Shown: piece by piece, positions 1 through 11,094 of the stretch
Layout of the letters: every line of letters starts with the position of its first letter
Numbering within the stretch: the first letter of the stretch is position 1
NCBI GenBank assembly: GCA_016584495.1
Contig: WAID01000005.1
Span: 1,934,501 to 1,998,500 of the forward strand
Length of the DNA: 64,000 nucleotides
Source: Celoporthe dispersa
Lineage: Eukaryota > Ascomycota > Sordariomycetes > Diaporthales > Cryphonectriaceae
Direction: 5' to 3'
Notes under the pieces: model-generated
Told to the model about the DNA's origin: nothing
What the model saw: only the letters and a program-made list of their open reading frames with translations
Databases searched by the model: none
Made by a program: the position numbers and the translations under genes

Positions 1-1138
1 CTGAGCAGTCTTCAGCGCTCAGGGGAAATCCTCAAAGAACATCGAGTTTATCTTGATCGAGGCCGGAAGGCCTTAATCGTTCCTATGGTCATATCTTGGG
101 CCGTGGCTGGTATTACATCTTATGTTAGTATCATGACACGTGCAGAGGCACAGAAAACACCTACCGGCCAGATGATCTGGTGGACTCTGACGACATTCGG
201 TGTTGGTCGCTGTCTGGCGCTTTTCGTCGTCTATTTCGCAACATTTCTGGCCTCCCGCAAGATAAAGTCCAGTCTCAGCTTCCCGCACACAAGGCCTGAG
301 AGCATCCTGCTAGATGTGTGCTACCGCAACGTTGGGAGTGCCGAGGACAAATTCTGCGGAATCTTGGGGATGACCAAGGGCGCCGGACACTGCGAGAAAC
401 TGGAAAAATCGGACGGACTGGGAGGCGCATATCAGAAGCTGACTGTGGAGCTTCTTCGGTATACCCAGTCCCTCAACATCCTTCTTTTCAGAGCACCTCA
501 GCCTGGTCTTGAGAGTGTTCCGTCCTAGGTTGTGGATTGGGGGACTGCTGACGGATGTTGGCTCGACGCTCGGTTCCGGCGCACGCGCAAGAACCGCGGC
601 CACGTGATAGAATACTTCGGCGCTATGCCGGCTTCAAAAGCCGGCAGCACTGCCTGGACGCCGGAGTCAGCATGGAGGTTTCACGGAGAGGAGCTCCATG
701 TCCGCGGAGCTCTAGTCGGTCGTCCGTGTTGGCTTGGCTCTGCCTTCGATCCTGAAGACAAGAAGGCACTCAACGCTACGATGGACAGCTACAAAGCGCC
801 TCAAAAAGAAAGGCTCGCGTTCATGGATTTCATACGCGACTTCAGTTCCGGTCACAGACCGAAACGCTCGGCAAATAGACAGCTGGTCCTGGTGAAATGC
901 GAGGGGGGAGACATTCGAGGGAGGCTACGGAGCTACCTCGGCAGCTATCCAGAAGGACGACCTCATTGCCATCGTCATTGGCGTTTCTCTTCCGCTAGTA
1001 CTGAGAGCCAAGGGCACCAGTGGCTACGAGGTCATAGGTCCGGCATTCATACCGCGGATGATGGATGGTCATATGTGGCAGATATCGACCATGCTCGCTG
1101 GGCATAGCACAAGGATGAGGAGTATTGTGCTTCTCTGA
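1..1138 (+). pseudogene. HET-domain (heterokaryon incompatibility) protein, 3' part, broken
   Basis: The frame is open from the first base, so the N-terminal part lies outside the window. A hydrophobic segment (about 85-250) is followed by the layout seen in the C-terminal half of HET proteins: a 'D.....SAEDKFCGILGM' block (about 315-375), then 'VPS' stop 'VVDWG', where the family has PSWV.DW. The stop at 526-528 is TAG exactly where the conserved Trp (TGG) is expected. After it the same frame continues to about 900, then a G6 run (903-908) shifts the frame; the typical end ('DDLIAIVIG', 'GYEVIGPAFIPRMMDG') continues in the next frame to a TGA at 1136-1138. HET proteins trigger vegetative incompatibility cell death, and fungal genomes hold many decayed copies. 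The stop is seen directly; the family call rests on motif order and is an inference from known HET architecture. Confidence 0.72.
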
Positions 1139-1460
1139 CAATTCCAAGGATATGGTGACTCGATTTGCGTCAATTCAGCATTTATAGTTCATTGCAATTG
1201 CGGCGGTATCTTCGAGATGGGACTCGAAGAGCCTGAAGACCTTGGTTCTGTGCGTTGGCTCACGAATTCCCCGGTGTTCATGCTGTGCATTCTCAGAACA
1301 TGGCCACGATCACTATTCAGCCTGATCTAAACCACACCAGTCAAGTTCCACCCTATTAAACCGATCCATTAAAGTGCTCATCCACCACGGTATGTATGTA
1401 CATTGAGGGTACATGTGGGGTTTTCTTATGCCGCGCTGTCGTTGCATTTGTGTTGTACTG
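1139..1460. other. Intergenic, no gene seen
   Basis: About 320 bases of ordinary composition between the HET remnant and the fold-back element. I see no coding potential or recognisable signal. Confidence 0.5.
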
Positions 1461-1975
1461 CTGTCCGTTGCAAGCTCGGGCTGCGAATCTGCAGAGGTTC
1501 GCTTGGCACGGGCCTTCAGGGGTAGGAAGTTTTTGCATCTCTTTTCTCCCATTTTTAATACTGCGCGTAGCTTATATCGTAATAAATTATATATTATAGA
1601 AATCCTAATGCTCTGGGCTTTCAAATAATATATTTAATACATCTATATCTGCTATATTTGGGCTTTTGTTTTTGGCTGGCTAGTAGCTAGCTCTTTACAG
1701 CTTTGCTATTCAATTTTTTTTTTGGAAAATTATATTAAGCTCAAAATTGCTACTACAAAAGCTATAAAAGTCAACTTGCTCAATACAGCAGATAAAGATT
1801 AGTCAAATATATCATTTGAAAAGCCTAATAATCAGAATTTCTATGATATATAATTTATTAGGGTATAAGCTACACGCAGCATAAAAATGGGAGAAAAGAT
1901 GCAAAAACTTCCTACCCCTGAAGGCCCGTGCCAAGCGAGCTCTGCAGATTCGCAGCCCGAGCTTGCAACGGACAG
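1461..1975. mobile_element. 515-bp fold-back (palindromic) element, MITE-like
   Basis: The two ends are long inverted copies of one another. The left arm begins CTGTCCGTTGCAAGCTCGGG at 1461; the right arm ends with its reverse complement at 1975. Identity is high for about 150 bases from each end and continues, with scattered changes, through the AT-rich interior (for example TATATCTGCTATATT at about 1645 against TTATCTGCTGTATT on the other strand near 1790). The arms meet near 1718, so the element is almost all stem. It encodes no transposase, so it would be non-autonomous. I could not find a clear target-site duplication: the flanks ...TTGTACTG and TGCTTACA... do not match. Class and exact borders are therefore open. 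The interior is much more AT-rich than the ends, which may reflect repeat-induced mutation. Confidence 0.75.
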
Positions 1976-2537
1976 TGCTTACATGAGCACGCTGGCCAGG
2001 GCTCCCAGCTGCGAACGGCTTTATGTCAAAAGCCGTCTCATCTTGGTCCATCGCTTTATGATGAACGACCTCAAGGGAGTGCCGGGCCGTTCGGAATCGT
2101 CGAATCAGGCCACATGCGACATGAGCCCAGGAACATGGGATCATATGCCAAGTCTATCCAGTAGAGTTCCTGTATGGAACGCTCCGAAACGAGATGAAAG
2201 CCTTGGCTCAGGCTGGTCTGCTCCTTGATCGTCCCGGCTCCCTAAAGAATTCAAAGTTTGAGTGTTCCCTTGATGGTTCCCCGGAAGCCTCGACTGGTTA
2301 GTATTAGCGATGATTGACATGCGATTAGAAATCTCATGCAAGCAAGCGCGCGCCCGACAGAGATGTCAGGCACGAAGTGTCAGATTCTGTGCTGGCTCTC
2401 CGGATAACTATACCAAGCAGATAATCCCAAGTCAGCCCGATCGTCCTCTGAACGTTGAGCCATCATCGTTACCATCTATTTTTGTGACCAGACTATCGCT
2501 CTTTTAACTTATCACTCTTCTGATACGAGTCCTCACC
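1976..2537. other. Intergenic, upstream of the esterase
   Basis: No gene recognised. It includes the presumed promoter of the carboxylesterase; I see no clear TATA box or operator that I would defend. Confidence 0.4.
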
Positions 2538-4574
2538 ATGCGCATCTCTTTTCTCACCCCACTGCTGTCCCTGCCCCCCGCTATCAGTGCGGTCAACCCT
2601 CTCCGTAAGCCACTCCCTACCAGCCCAGGCCGCTGAGACCCAAGCTCGCTGCTAACTCAACCACCACAGTCGACCTAGGTTATGCCCAGTACCAGGGCAA
2701 AACACTTGGTAATGGCGTCAATCAGTGGCTAGGGTTACGCTTCGCTGCGCCCGCCGTTCCGCCACGCCGCTTTGCGGAGGCCCAGCCGCCTCTCAATGAG
2801 ACCGCTGTTCAGGATGCCACCGAGGAGGGCGCGCTCTGCGTGAGCGCCAACAGCCCAGAGGGCTTCCAGTACGGCTCCCCGCGGCAGTTCATGGCCGAGG
2901 ACTGCCTGTTCGCCGCTGTGTATGCGCCAGCCAACGCGACGGTGACGAGCATGCTGCCCATCATGATGTTCATCTCCGGCGGTGGCTTCACCTCCAACTC
3001 GAACGGCAACTATAATGGCTCAGGGCTTGTGGAGGCCAGCGGCATGAACATGATCGTGGTGAGAGTCAACTATCGTGTCGGCATCCTGGGTTTTATCGGA
3101 GGCACGTTGATCGACAATGACACAAAAGGCGCGACGAGCAACAACGGGCTGAAAGAGTACAGCCACAGACCCCCTCTCCCTTCCCATTTCTTCCTCGCTC
3201 ACACGTGCTGACCACAAGCGCCCAGCATGATCGCTGCCGCCCGCTGGGTCCAGCAGCACGCGACCAAGTTTGGTGGCAACCCAGACCACATCGTGATCGC
3301 GGGTGCGTCCTCGGGCGGCAACGCCATCGACGAGCTACTGGCAGCCAACAATGGAACCGGCTTCCCGGGCCTCTTCGTCGGGGCCATCGCCGAGAGCACG
3401 GGCTGGGGAGCTGAGGGCGCCTCCGCGGCCCGCGACACCGCGCTGAATAACAACATCGCGGCGACGGGCTGCGATACAGCAGCGGACCCGATCGACTGCA
3501 TGCGCAACATGCCCATCGGGGAGTTCCAAACGCTCACGACCAAGGACGGCTGGGGCCCGACAGTGGATGGCAAGTTCATCATGGCGCCGCACTACCAGAT
3601 GTACGAGCAGGGCCGGTTCCAGAATATCCCCGTCATCTACGGATACGCAAGCGACGAGGCCACGCCCAGCTACATCTCCAACCAGACCATCAACACGACC
3701 GCACAGCTGGGAGCCGACATCCAGGGTGATGTAGGCAAGAGCATGACGGACGCGGAGCGGGATGGCGTTCTGGCCATGTACCCTGAGAACCTGAACAATG
3801 TGTCCTTCTTCGGGCGCAACATGGGACCCCGAAACGCGAGCCTGCGCGAGGGCACTGGCGCTCTGTGGCAGCGCGATGCGGCCATCGAGACGGAGCTCAA
3901 ACTCCCACTGCGTGGGCGCCTTCTTCAGCGACATGTTCGCGAGCATGGGCCAGACGGCCAACTACGCGTACCGGTACAACGTTCTCGACGAGACGCCCGG
4001 CGGCAATGCGGACAAGGGCCTGTTCTCGCCGCACACCAGCGAGCTGTACGCCATCTGGGGCAGCAACAACACCGACGCCGGCGACCCAGGCTGCCTGACC
4101 CTGGACTCGGCCGATCCGCTGTCGTGTGCGCCAGGCGCTTCGATCACACAGCAGTACTGGATCTCGTTCGTGCGCACGCTCAACCCAAACACCCTGCGCG
4201 CGCCAGGCAGTCCTGAGTGGACGGCCTGGAGCATCATGAGCCCTAACCGGATCGTGCTGGACAACACGAACGCCACCATGGAGCAGATGGGCGCGGCTGT
4301 GGGCGAGGTATTTCTCAACGGCATGAACCAGCGCCAGAGGTGTTTGAGCTCGACTCTGGGCTTTTCCAAGAGGATCAACTTGGGATTGGGCGCGAACCAG
4401 ACGGCACCACCGTTTGCGAATGGCACCAGGATCGATCCGACGCTGTCTGCGCTGCAGAATTCTAGTGCTGGTGCTGGTCTTGTTGTTGCACAGGCAATGG
4501 GAACATCAAAGGCTTCCACGCCCATCCCGGGATCAATCTCATTGGCAGCTGTATTGCTAGCAGCCTTGCTTTAG
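2538..4574 (+). CDS. Secreted type-B carboxylesterase/lipase, probably GPI-anchored; one frameshift
   Basis: Exons 2538-2604, 2670-3156 and 3226-4574 are joined by two GT-AG introns with good branch sites (GCTAACT, GCTGAC). The start ATG opens a signal peptide of about 18 residues. The carboxylesterase fold shows in order: an oxyanion-hole SGGGF, then GASSGG with the nucleophile at about Ser213 in G-x-S-x-G, a GYASDEA acidic-residue block, and FSPHTSELY carrying the likely catalytic His. Several N-glycosylation sites follow, and the hydrophobic C-terminus after a Ser/Pro stretch resembles a GPI signal. The frame changes once at AAA 3899-3901; removing one A gives 633 residues, a usual length for the family. 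These enzymes hydrolyse carboxylic esters; the substrate cannot be read from sequence. The frameshift may be a sequence error, because both halves keep strong coding character. Confidence 0.85.
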
Positions 4575-5426
4575 CCATGTGGTTTTTAGCTAAGGGGCAC
4601 GTGAGGGGGTGGCATCTAGGAGCCAGGGAATTCGGAAGCGGTATTCTGTTCCCGTGTCCAGCATTTAAGTTTCAGGCGACCTTGCGATTCGAGCAACGAT
4701 CAATGTAAATAGTGAAGTATTGGGTGACTAAGATCTTGCCCCTTGTGGCCGCTCACACCGCGAATCGTATGCCCATGTTAATGGCCGGTGTTGCTACAGA
4801 CAGCTTCAGTTCATACATGGCGCTGGCTCACAGACGGGCCTGAGTGGGTGGAAGGTTCAGGCGGACCCGGGCGAGGAGGGACCGGGACCGGTAGGAATAG
4901 GGCGGCTCGAGGAGTGTCTCTGGAAGGCTTGTCAACGAAAGCAGAAGCTTGCTTGGATCGGCAGCTGAACAGCATGCGTTGTGAAGGAAGAGGCCGAGGT
5001 GAGGGCGCAGACAGACGAGGCAAGGGCGAAGCGATAGGGGCACAGAGGCAGTAAAGAAGGACGCAAGAAGAGGGAAGAAGGGGGAGGTACAAGAGGGGAA
5101 CTAGCAAGACTAGGTCCTAAAGCAAGCCTGAAGATGAGAAGAGGGAGGATAAGTCTAGAGTACAAGAGGGGGGACGGGCGAGGGCCGCCTTAATTATGCT
5201 ATTTCAAATATATCAGGAGTGTGATAAGAACCCGGTAATAAGCACTAAAAACTGTTATCTTAATAATGTTCGAAACGGAATAAATACCGTTTCATCCACA
5301 TTTTATCTCACTCTATCCCTGCTGCAATGAGATGCGATGAGTATGCCAAAACTGGAAGCCTTTGCTTCCAATTTCGGGAGACTGAGAGCAATAATATTAG
5401 CACTCTATAGCGGAAAACATCATTAT
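4575..5426. other. Intergenic between convergent esterase and GH95 genes
   Basis: This is the shared 3' region of two converging genes. It has a purine-rich stretch (about 4850-5170) and an AT-rich part (5190-5310). I see no gene. Confidence 0.45.
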
Positions 5427-8098
5427 TCAAAGTTCATCCCCCCGAACGTTGACAAACCTCAGCCCACGCGCTTCGCCACGCACAAGAGTATAAGTCGTCG
5501 CGATGCCCGTTCCATCCCATCCAAAGTCAACCACCACACCACCCCTAATCCTCAGACCCTTGACGCTGCCACCACCCCAAGCACTCGGGATAGCCGGGCC
5601 CAGCACCACCATCCTCACCGCCGCCGCCTCCTCTGCCTCCCCCCGCCCGCAGCGGCAGGTCGACCACCAGCATGCTCAGCACGTTGCCCGCCCAGCCAAA
5701 GTTCATATCGATCTGGAACGGCGGGCTCTTGCCCGCATACATGCTCAGCAGGTTCGCCGCCACGTTGTTCGCGATGCTCAGCTGCAGCTCCCCGTATGCC
5801 CTGGCGCTGTCGTTCAGCCGCGCCCAGCAGGCGCCCCTCCAGACTTTGGGCCAGCCAAAGTTGCCGCCGTCCCCGTCCGCGTCGGTGCCGTCGCCGCGGG
5901 CGATCAGGCTCGCGCGGACGGCGTCCTGCAGCGTGGTGTTGGTGAACCCCTTGGCGAAGCTGGAGATGGCGTAGCCGGGATACCAGCCCACGAGGTGGGA
6001 GATGTGCCGGTGCTCTGGGTAGACGTTGTAGAGGTACGAGTCTGGGACCTTCCACTCCTTCAGCACGCCCTGGGCCGAGTCTGGGTCGATGTGTACCCCG
6101 GTGTCGAGGCGGGCGAGGGCTGCTCTGGTGGAGGCGAGGAAGCCAGAGTCGGGCTCTGCGACCAGGGGCGCGGTTCTGAGGACGGCATCGAGGACCTGGT
6201 GGATGAGCTGCTGGTAGTGCGTACAGCCGAAGGTCGTGGGCCCCTGCTCGGGGCTGTTGCATGGGTTGACGACGAGGGTGCCGTCGTTGTAGAAGCGGTC
6301 CTCCTGGAGCTGAGAGAGCCAGAATGATGCTATGGCTTTCAGGAGGGGGTAGCCGGTCTCGCCGAGCCAGGTGGTGCTCTGGGTATAGTCGTAGTGATCG
6401 AATACGTGCTGCATCAGCCACGCTGCGGAGGCTGGGTCTGGAGCAGCGAAAGAGACCAAGTCAGCACTTGAAATGGTAGAGAACAGGACGAGGGCGCTGT
6501 GGGAAGGGAGCAGTGCTCACAATTAGCCCACTGGGCTGAGTTCTTCATGCCTGTGTAGCCGAAGATATTCATCTCATCGTGCGTCACCCAGCCGGAGCCG
6601 TTGTACAGCAGATGTGCGGTCTCGCTCCCGCGTGGGGCCCATGTGTTTACCATATACTCAAACAGAGGTGTCGACAGACTCCCTAAGCCCGTCTGCTCGG
6701 CGCCCCAGTAGTTCATCTGCAGGTTGATGTTCGCGTGGTAGTCGGCGCTCCAGGCCGGCTCGAGCTGCTCAGACCACCTGCCTTGGAGGTTGGCAGGCAA
6801 CGAGCCCGCGCGGGATGAGGAGATGAGCAGATGACGTGAGTAGTCAAACATGAGGGACTCGAGGAAGGGATCCGAAGTGGTGTTGGTGTAGCGTTCGACG
6901 AGGCTGGCCGTCTCTAGGCTGGACGACTCGGCCGTGTCTGGGAGATCAAGGACGAATCGCCCCATCAGCGAGTTATAGTCATCTATGTGGTCCTGCAGCA
7001 GAGCACTATAGGTCTGGGCCGCTGCTGCTTGCGTTCTCTGTTCAACGACAGGACCCGGCTCTTTTCCTCTGAAAGAGTAATTGTTCTGCGCGTTGCCCTT
7101 CGTCTGGTCGTAGTCGGACTCGGCAGAAGACACGATCGTGATGGAATGCCGGCCTGGAAACGTAGGAATAATCAAGGATCCATCGTCTTGAGAGCATGAT
7201 GTGCTCGCGTTTCCTACAACTTGTGCGATCGAGGTAAAATGCAGCCCGATGGAAGCTTGGATGATGCCATCAAGACGTTTATAGCCTGGTCCACACGTCG
7301 AGTTCAGTAGCGTGCTGTTCATCAAGTTGTTGAGAAGGGATATCTTCAGTGCAGGCAGGGCTTCTCCACTGCTATAAATGTTATAGACGCAGCTCTGTGC
7401 AGGATAAGAGCAGAAGGTCGACGCCTCAAAGCGACACCCATTGGCAGTCCAGGCAGATCGGTGTACGCCTGTCTTGAGATCAAGTGTCCGTGTGTAGTTT
7501 GAATATTCGTCAGAGGCATTGTCAAACGAGACCGACAGATTACCCAATGTCTGGTAGGATCCATAGCCGGTTATATTGTTGAGAAGCTCCGAGACATCTG
7601 AGACTGGCTTCAGTATGGCGTTCTTAGTGATACCCCAAGACAGGGAAACTCACTTCCTGTTCCATTTTGGAAGATCCACTCTCGAATGGAGGGCAGGTAT
7701 TGGTATACAGGCTCGGTTGGGTTGCCACCGGTATAGTTCTGTCCCCATGATTGAATATTCGTGGTCCAAGAGACGTCTGGGAAATCAGGTGCATACTCAC
7801 TGTTAGTTCGAAGGGGCCTCCATACCATAAGGAATCCAGGTTCAACATCAAGGTCTCTGCCCCTGGCGGTCCGAATGGTATGGCTGTCACTGCACATCAG
7901 CGCTCCATGTCGCACCTGTGTATGAGGGCATTCGTAACTACCTCCAAGCTTGCCATTGCCGAGGGCGTAGCCGGTCTTCAAAATATAACCGTCCTCGTCG
8001 CTGGAGCCATATGTGGCAGGGACACTAGACCACAGCGACGCAGCTATTGTCGCTGGAGCGCCGCTGATGAGGAGTGCCAAAGGAATGGATCTCGCCAT
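5427..8098 (-). CDS. GH95 family secreted glycoside hydrolase (alpha-L-fucosidase/galactosidase family); one frameshift
   Basis: Five exons on the minus strand: 8098-7942, 7889-7801, 7738-7654, 7597-6521 and 6437-5427; all introns are GT-AG, 52-83 nt. A signal peptide precedes LWSSVPAT and ALGNGKLG, then LNLDSLWYGGPFE, TGGNP and GYGSYQTLGNL, the signature N-terminal order of GH95. The catalytic half has ANINLQMNYWG (the conserved Asn pair), WANYPASAAWLMQHV, HISHLVGWYPG and PFQIDMNFG with the Asp that acts with the Asn residues in characterised members. GH95 enzymes release terminal fucose (or galactose) from xyloglucan and pectin side chains by inversion. Near the C-terminus a G6 run (plus-strand C's 5639-5644) shifts the frame. 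With five G's the coding sequence is 805 residues and runs smoothly into PAIPSAWGGGSVKGL, the usual GH95 ending, so a sequence error is likely. Confidence 0.9.
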
Positions 8099-8714
8099 CG
8101 TCACGATACAGTCGCTGGCCCCTATGTTAACCTAATATAGCACTGTAGAGCGTTCATTGACAACATGTGGCTGGTGCGCTCACAAATGGCTGCTTTGTCA
8201 CAACTCATGAAATCTGGCGGATCATGTAGGTGGTTGTGGTGTCTTCGTGTCTTGGTCGAGTGGATCGTGTAATTGAGCGGTACGTTATTCCGACATAATC
8301 CAGTAGGTCTCGCAGCTTTCAACCCAGAATCTCCACCAATAGCCACGCCGCGAGAATTGCCAGGACTGTGTCTAGTCTTGCGTTGGGTGGAGCGCGCGCG
8401 AGAGGGGAACATGCTGCGTTGTTAAGTGGCAGTTGGAGTAAGTCGACGTTGCATTAGAGGCTGCAGGCCCAACATAGAATGATGTGCGCACCAGCAATGC
8501 ATGTGCATGATAGGCTAATATGCGTAAGAACTCACGATGTGCTGTAAGGCACAGGCAGAGGTCAAGATTGTGCTGTGAATGATATAGGATGGGCAAGGGA
8601 GCAAGCCTCAGTCCATCCCAGCCCAGCAAAGCCAACAGTTGATGAATTTGCAAAGGGTATCAACAGTTTTATGCGACTGGCTCGAGTTCACACGAGAGTG
8701 GTAGTGGGCTGTTG
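8099..8714. other. Intergenic between GH95 and COG5
   Basis: It holds the GH95 promoter and the COG5 3' region. No gene or clear element recognised. Confidence 0.4.
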
Positions 8715-10055
8715 TCACCGGCCCAGATTTCCAACGACGCTGCTCAGCATGACCGCAACCTCACGGTCCCAATTACCAGTCTTCTCGCCCTTCTTTGCAA
8801 GTGCGCTCGGCGGCTGACAGCCTTTGGCGACACATTCTCTGATGGCCGATGCCACGGTGTCCCTGTTTGTCCTCAGCGTCCTTGCGGACACGCCGCCCCT
8901 GTTCAGAATCTCCTGGACCCGCGTGGACAGACTGCCCGCCATGGTCCTCCAGAAATAGCTGGGGAGCGAGCCGGTCTCGAGGTAGCCAAGCAGTGGCTGC
9001 AGGATGTTGCCGAGCCCCTTCTCTGTCGCCAGATTCGGCATCAGAGGGTGCGCCGGGGCTTTGGTGGAATCCAGAACAATCTCGAGCGCAACAATGTTCT
9101 GACACCGCGCAGCGACCTCCGCCAGGGTCCGGTCGAGCGTCGGCAGTGCCGCGAGCGAGCGGTGCAGCGAGGCGATACTGCTCTGCAGCGACGTCTTCAG
9201 ATAGACCTCTAGGGCGAGCAGCATCCACGTCGGTGCCCACTTCTCGCTCTTGGCCAGTGCCGTCGGCGACAGCAGGTATAGTGTGTTCAGCGCAGAGACC
9301 GTCCTGGCCTTGGCCTCCTCGGACTGCGCGAAGGTGGAGGACCCGGCGGCACTGCCCATGGAGAACTCGCGTATTATCCGCTCAGCAGTCTCCCTCACGG
9401 ATTTCTCTATCGGGACGGTAACGACATCCTGTAGCGCCCGGATGGCGTCTACCCTGTCCAGCCCCTGGCCCTCCTCGCCGTGGCCCTTGTGCTCGAGGAC
9501 CTCCCGCAGGGAGAGTATCGTGTGCGTGCACCTCACCAGGGTCCGGTGGTCTTCCTTCTTCGTGCCCGGTGCCAGCTCTGCGTACTGGACCTCGAGCTGC
9601 CGGCCGAGCTGCAGACACCGACCGACGGCCCGGCCGAGCCTCAAGGTATCCCAGAGACGGCTGGCGACCTGCTTGACCTCGTCCGCCTCGGCATGCTTCT
9701 GGATGACCTCCTTCTCGAGCTGCTGGTAGCTGTCGTTCAAGCTCTTGATCTGGCCGTCGACCTCCGAGACGATCCTGCCAGATGCCTCTGTCTGTTCTCT
9801 GGTATGCGAGAGGAGCGGTATGGCGGACCTGGTGGTCAGCAGGTCGATGTGGGAGTCGATCTCCTGTATGTCGAAGAGGACGCGCGACAGAGGGGTGGAC
9901 AGGTCGAGGGGCGTGTCGTTGGCATTGTTCGTAGAGAGGACGAGGGTATTCGCGAAGGAGGCAGGACTAAAGTCTGGAGCTACAAAGGTCTCGTAGTCGA
10001 TGTAGGACGGTTCCTCCTCTTCTCTGCTGGGAGGTCGATCCGCTGTGCTGTCCAT
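8715..10055 (-). CDS. COG5: Conserved oligomeric Golgi complex subunit 5
   Basis: A single intact exon of 446 residues. It begins with an acidic leader, then YIDYETFVAPDFSPASFAN and LDLSTPLSRVLFDIQEID, the diagnostic N-terminus of COG5, followed by a helical coiled-coil region (about residues 90-170: TREQTEASGRI, LNDSYQQLEKEV). The rest is alpha-helical, as expected for this CATCHR-type tether subunit. The COG complex holds vesicles at the Golgi for retrograde transport and is needed for glycosylation; COG5 belongs to lobe B with COG6-8. The ATG at 10055 is taken because it leads directly into the conserved block. It is transcribed divergently from the DUF2434 gene across a 1.04-kb spacer. 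The length is close to that of other filamentous-fungal COG5 proteins; no break is seen. Confidence 0.9.
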   Translation of the reverse strand: MDSTADRPPSREEEEPSYIDYETFVAPDFSPASFANTLVLSTNNANDTPLDLSTPLSRVLFDIQEIDSHIDLLTTRSAIPLLSHTREQTEASGRIVSEVDGQIKSLNDSYQQLEKEVIQKHAEADEVKQVASRLWDTLRLGRAVGRCLQLGRQLEVQYAELAPGTKKEDHRTLVRCTHTILSLREVLEHKGHGEEGQGLDRVDAIRALQDVVTVPIEKSVRETAERIIREFSMGSAAGSSTFAQSEEAKARTVSALNTLYLLSPTALAKSEKWAPTWMLLALEVYLKTSLQSSIASLHRSLAALPTLDRTLAEVAARCQNIVALEIVLDSTKAPAHPLMPNLATEKGLGNILQPLLGYLETGSLPSYFWRTMAGSLSTRVQEILNRGGVSARTLRTNRDTVASAIRECVAKGCQPPSALAKKGEKTGNWDREVAVMLSSVVGNLGR

Positions 10056-11094
10056 GGTGCAGGCTGTGTGGCTGAGAGGGTGTCCCGGACCACGAAGTCA
10101 GGGAGACGCTGGAGGGGCGAGGCTTATCCAGATGGAGACGTCCTGTGGAGATGGCAGAGCTAAGCAGTCATCAATCGCGCGTGCTCGACGTCGGCACTGC
10201 ACCTTCTGAAGGGAGCTCGTTCGCGTTGGCGGCGTGGCTTCGTGAGAGGGCGCATGTGGCAGCAGCTATGGAGCCTGGGAGCTTGGATCACTAGTGGCTT
10301 GACCTCCCCGCCACAGCCCTGGACCCTGCCAGCCCCTGTCAACAGAGCCCTGTAGTGTTGATGTACTGTGCTGCGCTGTGTACCACAGCACCTGCGTTAT
10401 GTAAATACGCATGAGCAATATCTGAAATGGTTTGCACGAACGACTTGTATTCTTTATTAAGACATGACAGAAGAATACATGGGTCTGCCATCACATTCTC
10501 AACCGCATGCCAGGAATGCACGGAAAACGCAAACAAGGACAGACTCGATTGTGCCGTCAGCACTCAGGTACGACGGTACACAGCGCGGAGGTACGGACCA
10601 CAAGGCAAATGACGTTGGAGTGGGATGCTAGGCTCCCCACCTTCCTACCCGAGCAGTTTTTCCTACCATCTCGCTTCTCGCCTGGGCGGGCTGACATTGG
10701 TTAGCATATTTTGGTAGGGCCTTGGTGGGCTTTTGATAACGCCTGCCCTGCTAAGGCTGCGGCTGCTCCGGATCGCCGGCTCTTCGCTTCTTCATGCGCA
10801 TTCCTTCTCAGCCCCGGGTGAGGCTTTTCGACAACCTCTTCTCGGGTCCTCTCCTCCTGTTTGCGCTGCCCTCCCCTCTTGTTCCTCATCACCATCCTTT
10901 TCCTCTTCCACAGTCCACAATCGTCTGGGCTCTCTTCTTCTGCACCGACGCGCTGCATTCACATGCAGACCCTGCACTGCGTACCGATTTCTTGACTGAA
11001 ATGCGGTGAAGGGTCAGCGCTGACGAACGAGCAACCCGGATACTATTGCCACCAGACCCGAACGAGGAAGCGGGGACGAGAAGACTCCGTCAAG
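10056..11094. promoter_or_regulatory. Divergent promoter region between COG5 and the DUF2434 gene
   Basis: A 1,039-base spacer with no convincing gene; both neighbours start from it in opposite directions. A pyrimidine-rich tract (about 10840-10935) precedes the DUF2434 start, as is common near fungal transcription starts. No specific operator identified. Confidence 0.4.

Noticed and set aside
903..908. Programmed +1 frameshifting at GGGGGGAG sites (HET, GH95, Clr5)
   Set aside because: The sites share only a G run, occur in unrelated genes without a common stimulatory structure, and other sites have A, C or T runs in both directions; sequence error explains all of them.
5503..6327. 274-codon plus-strand open frame
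   Set aside because: Antisense shadow of the GC-rich last exon of GH95.
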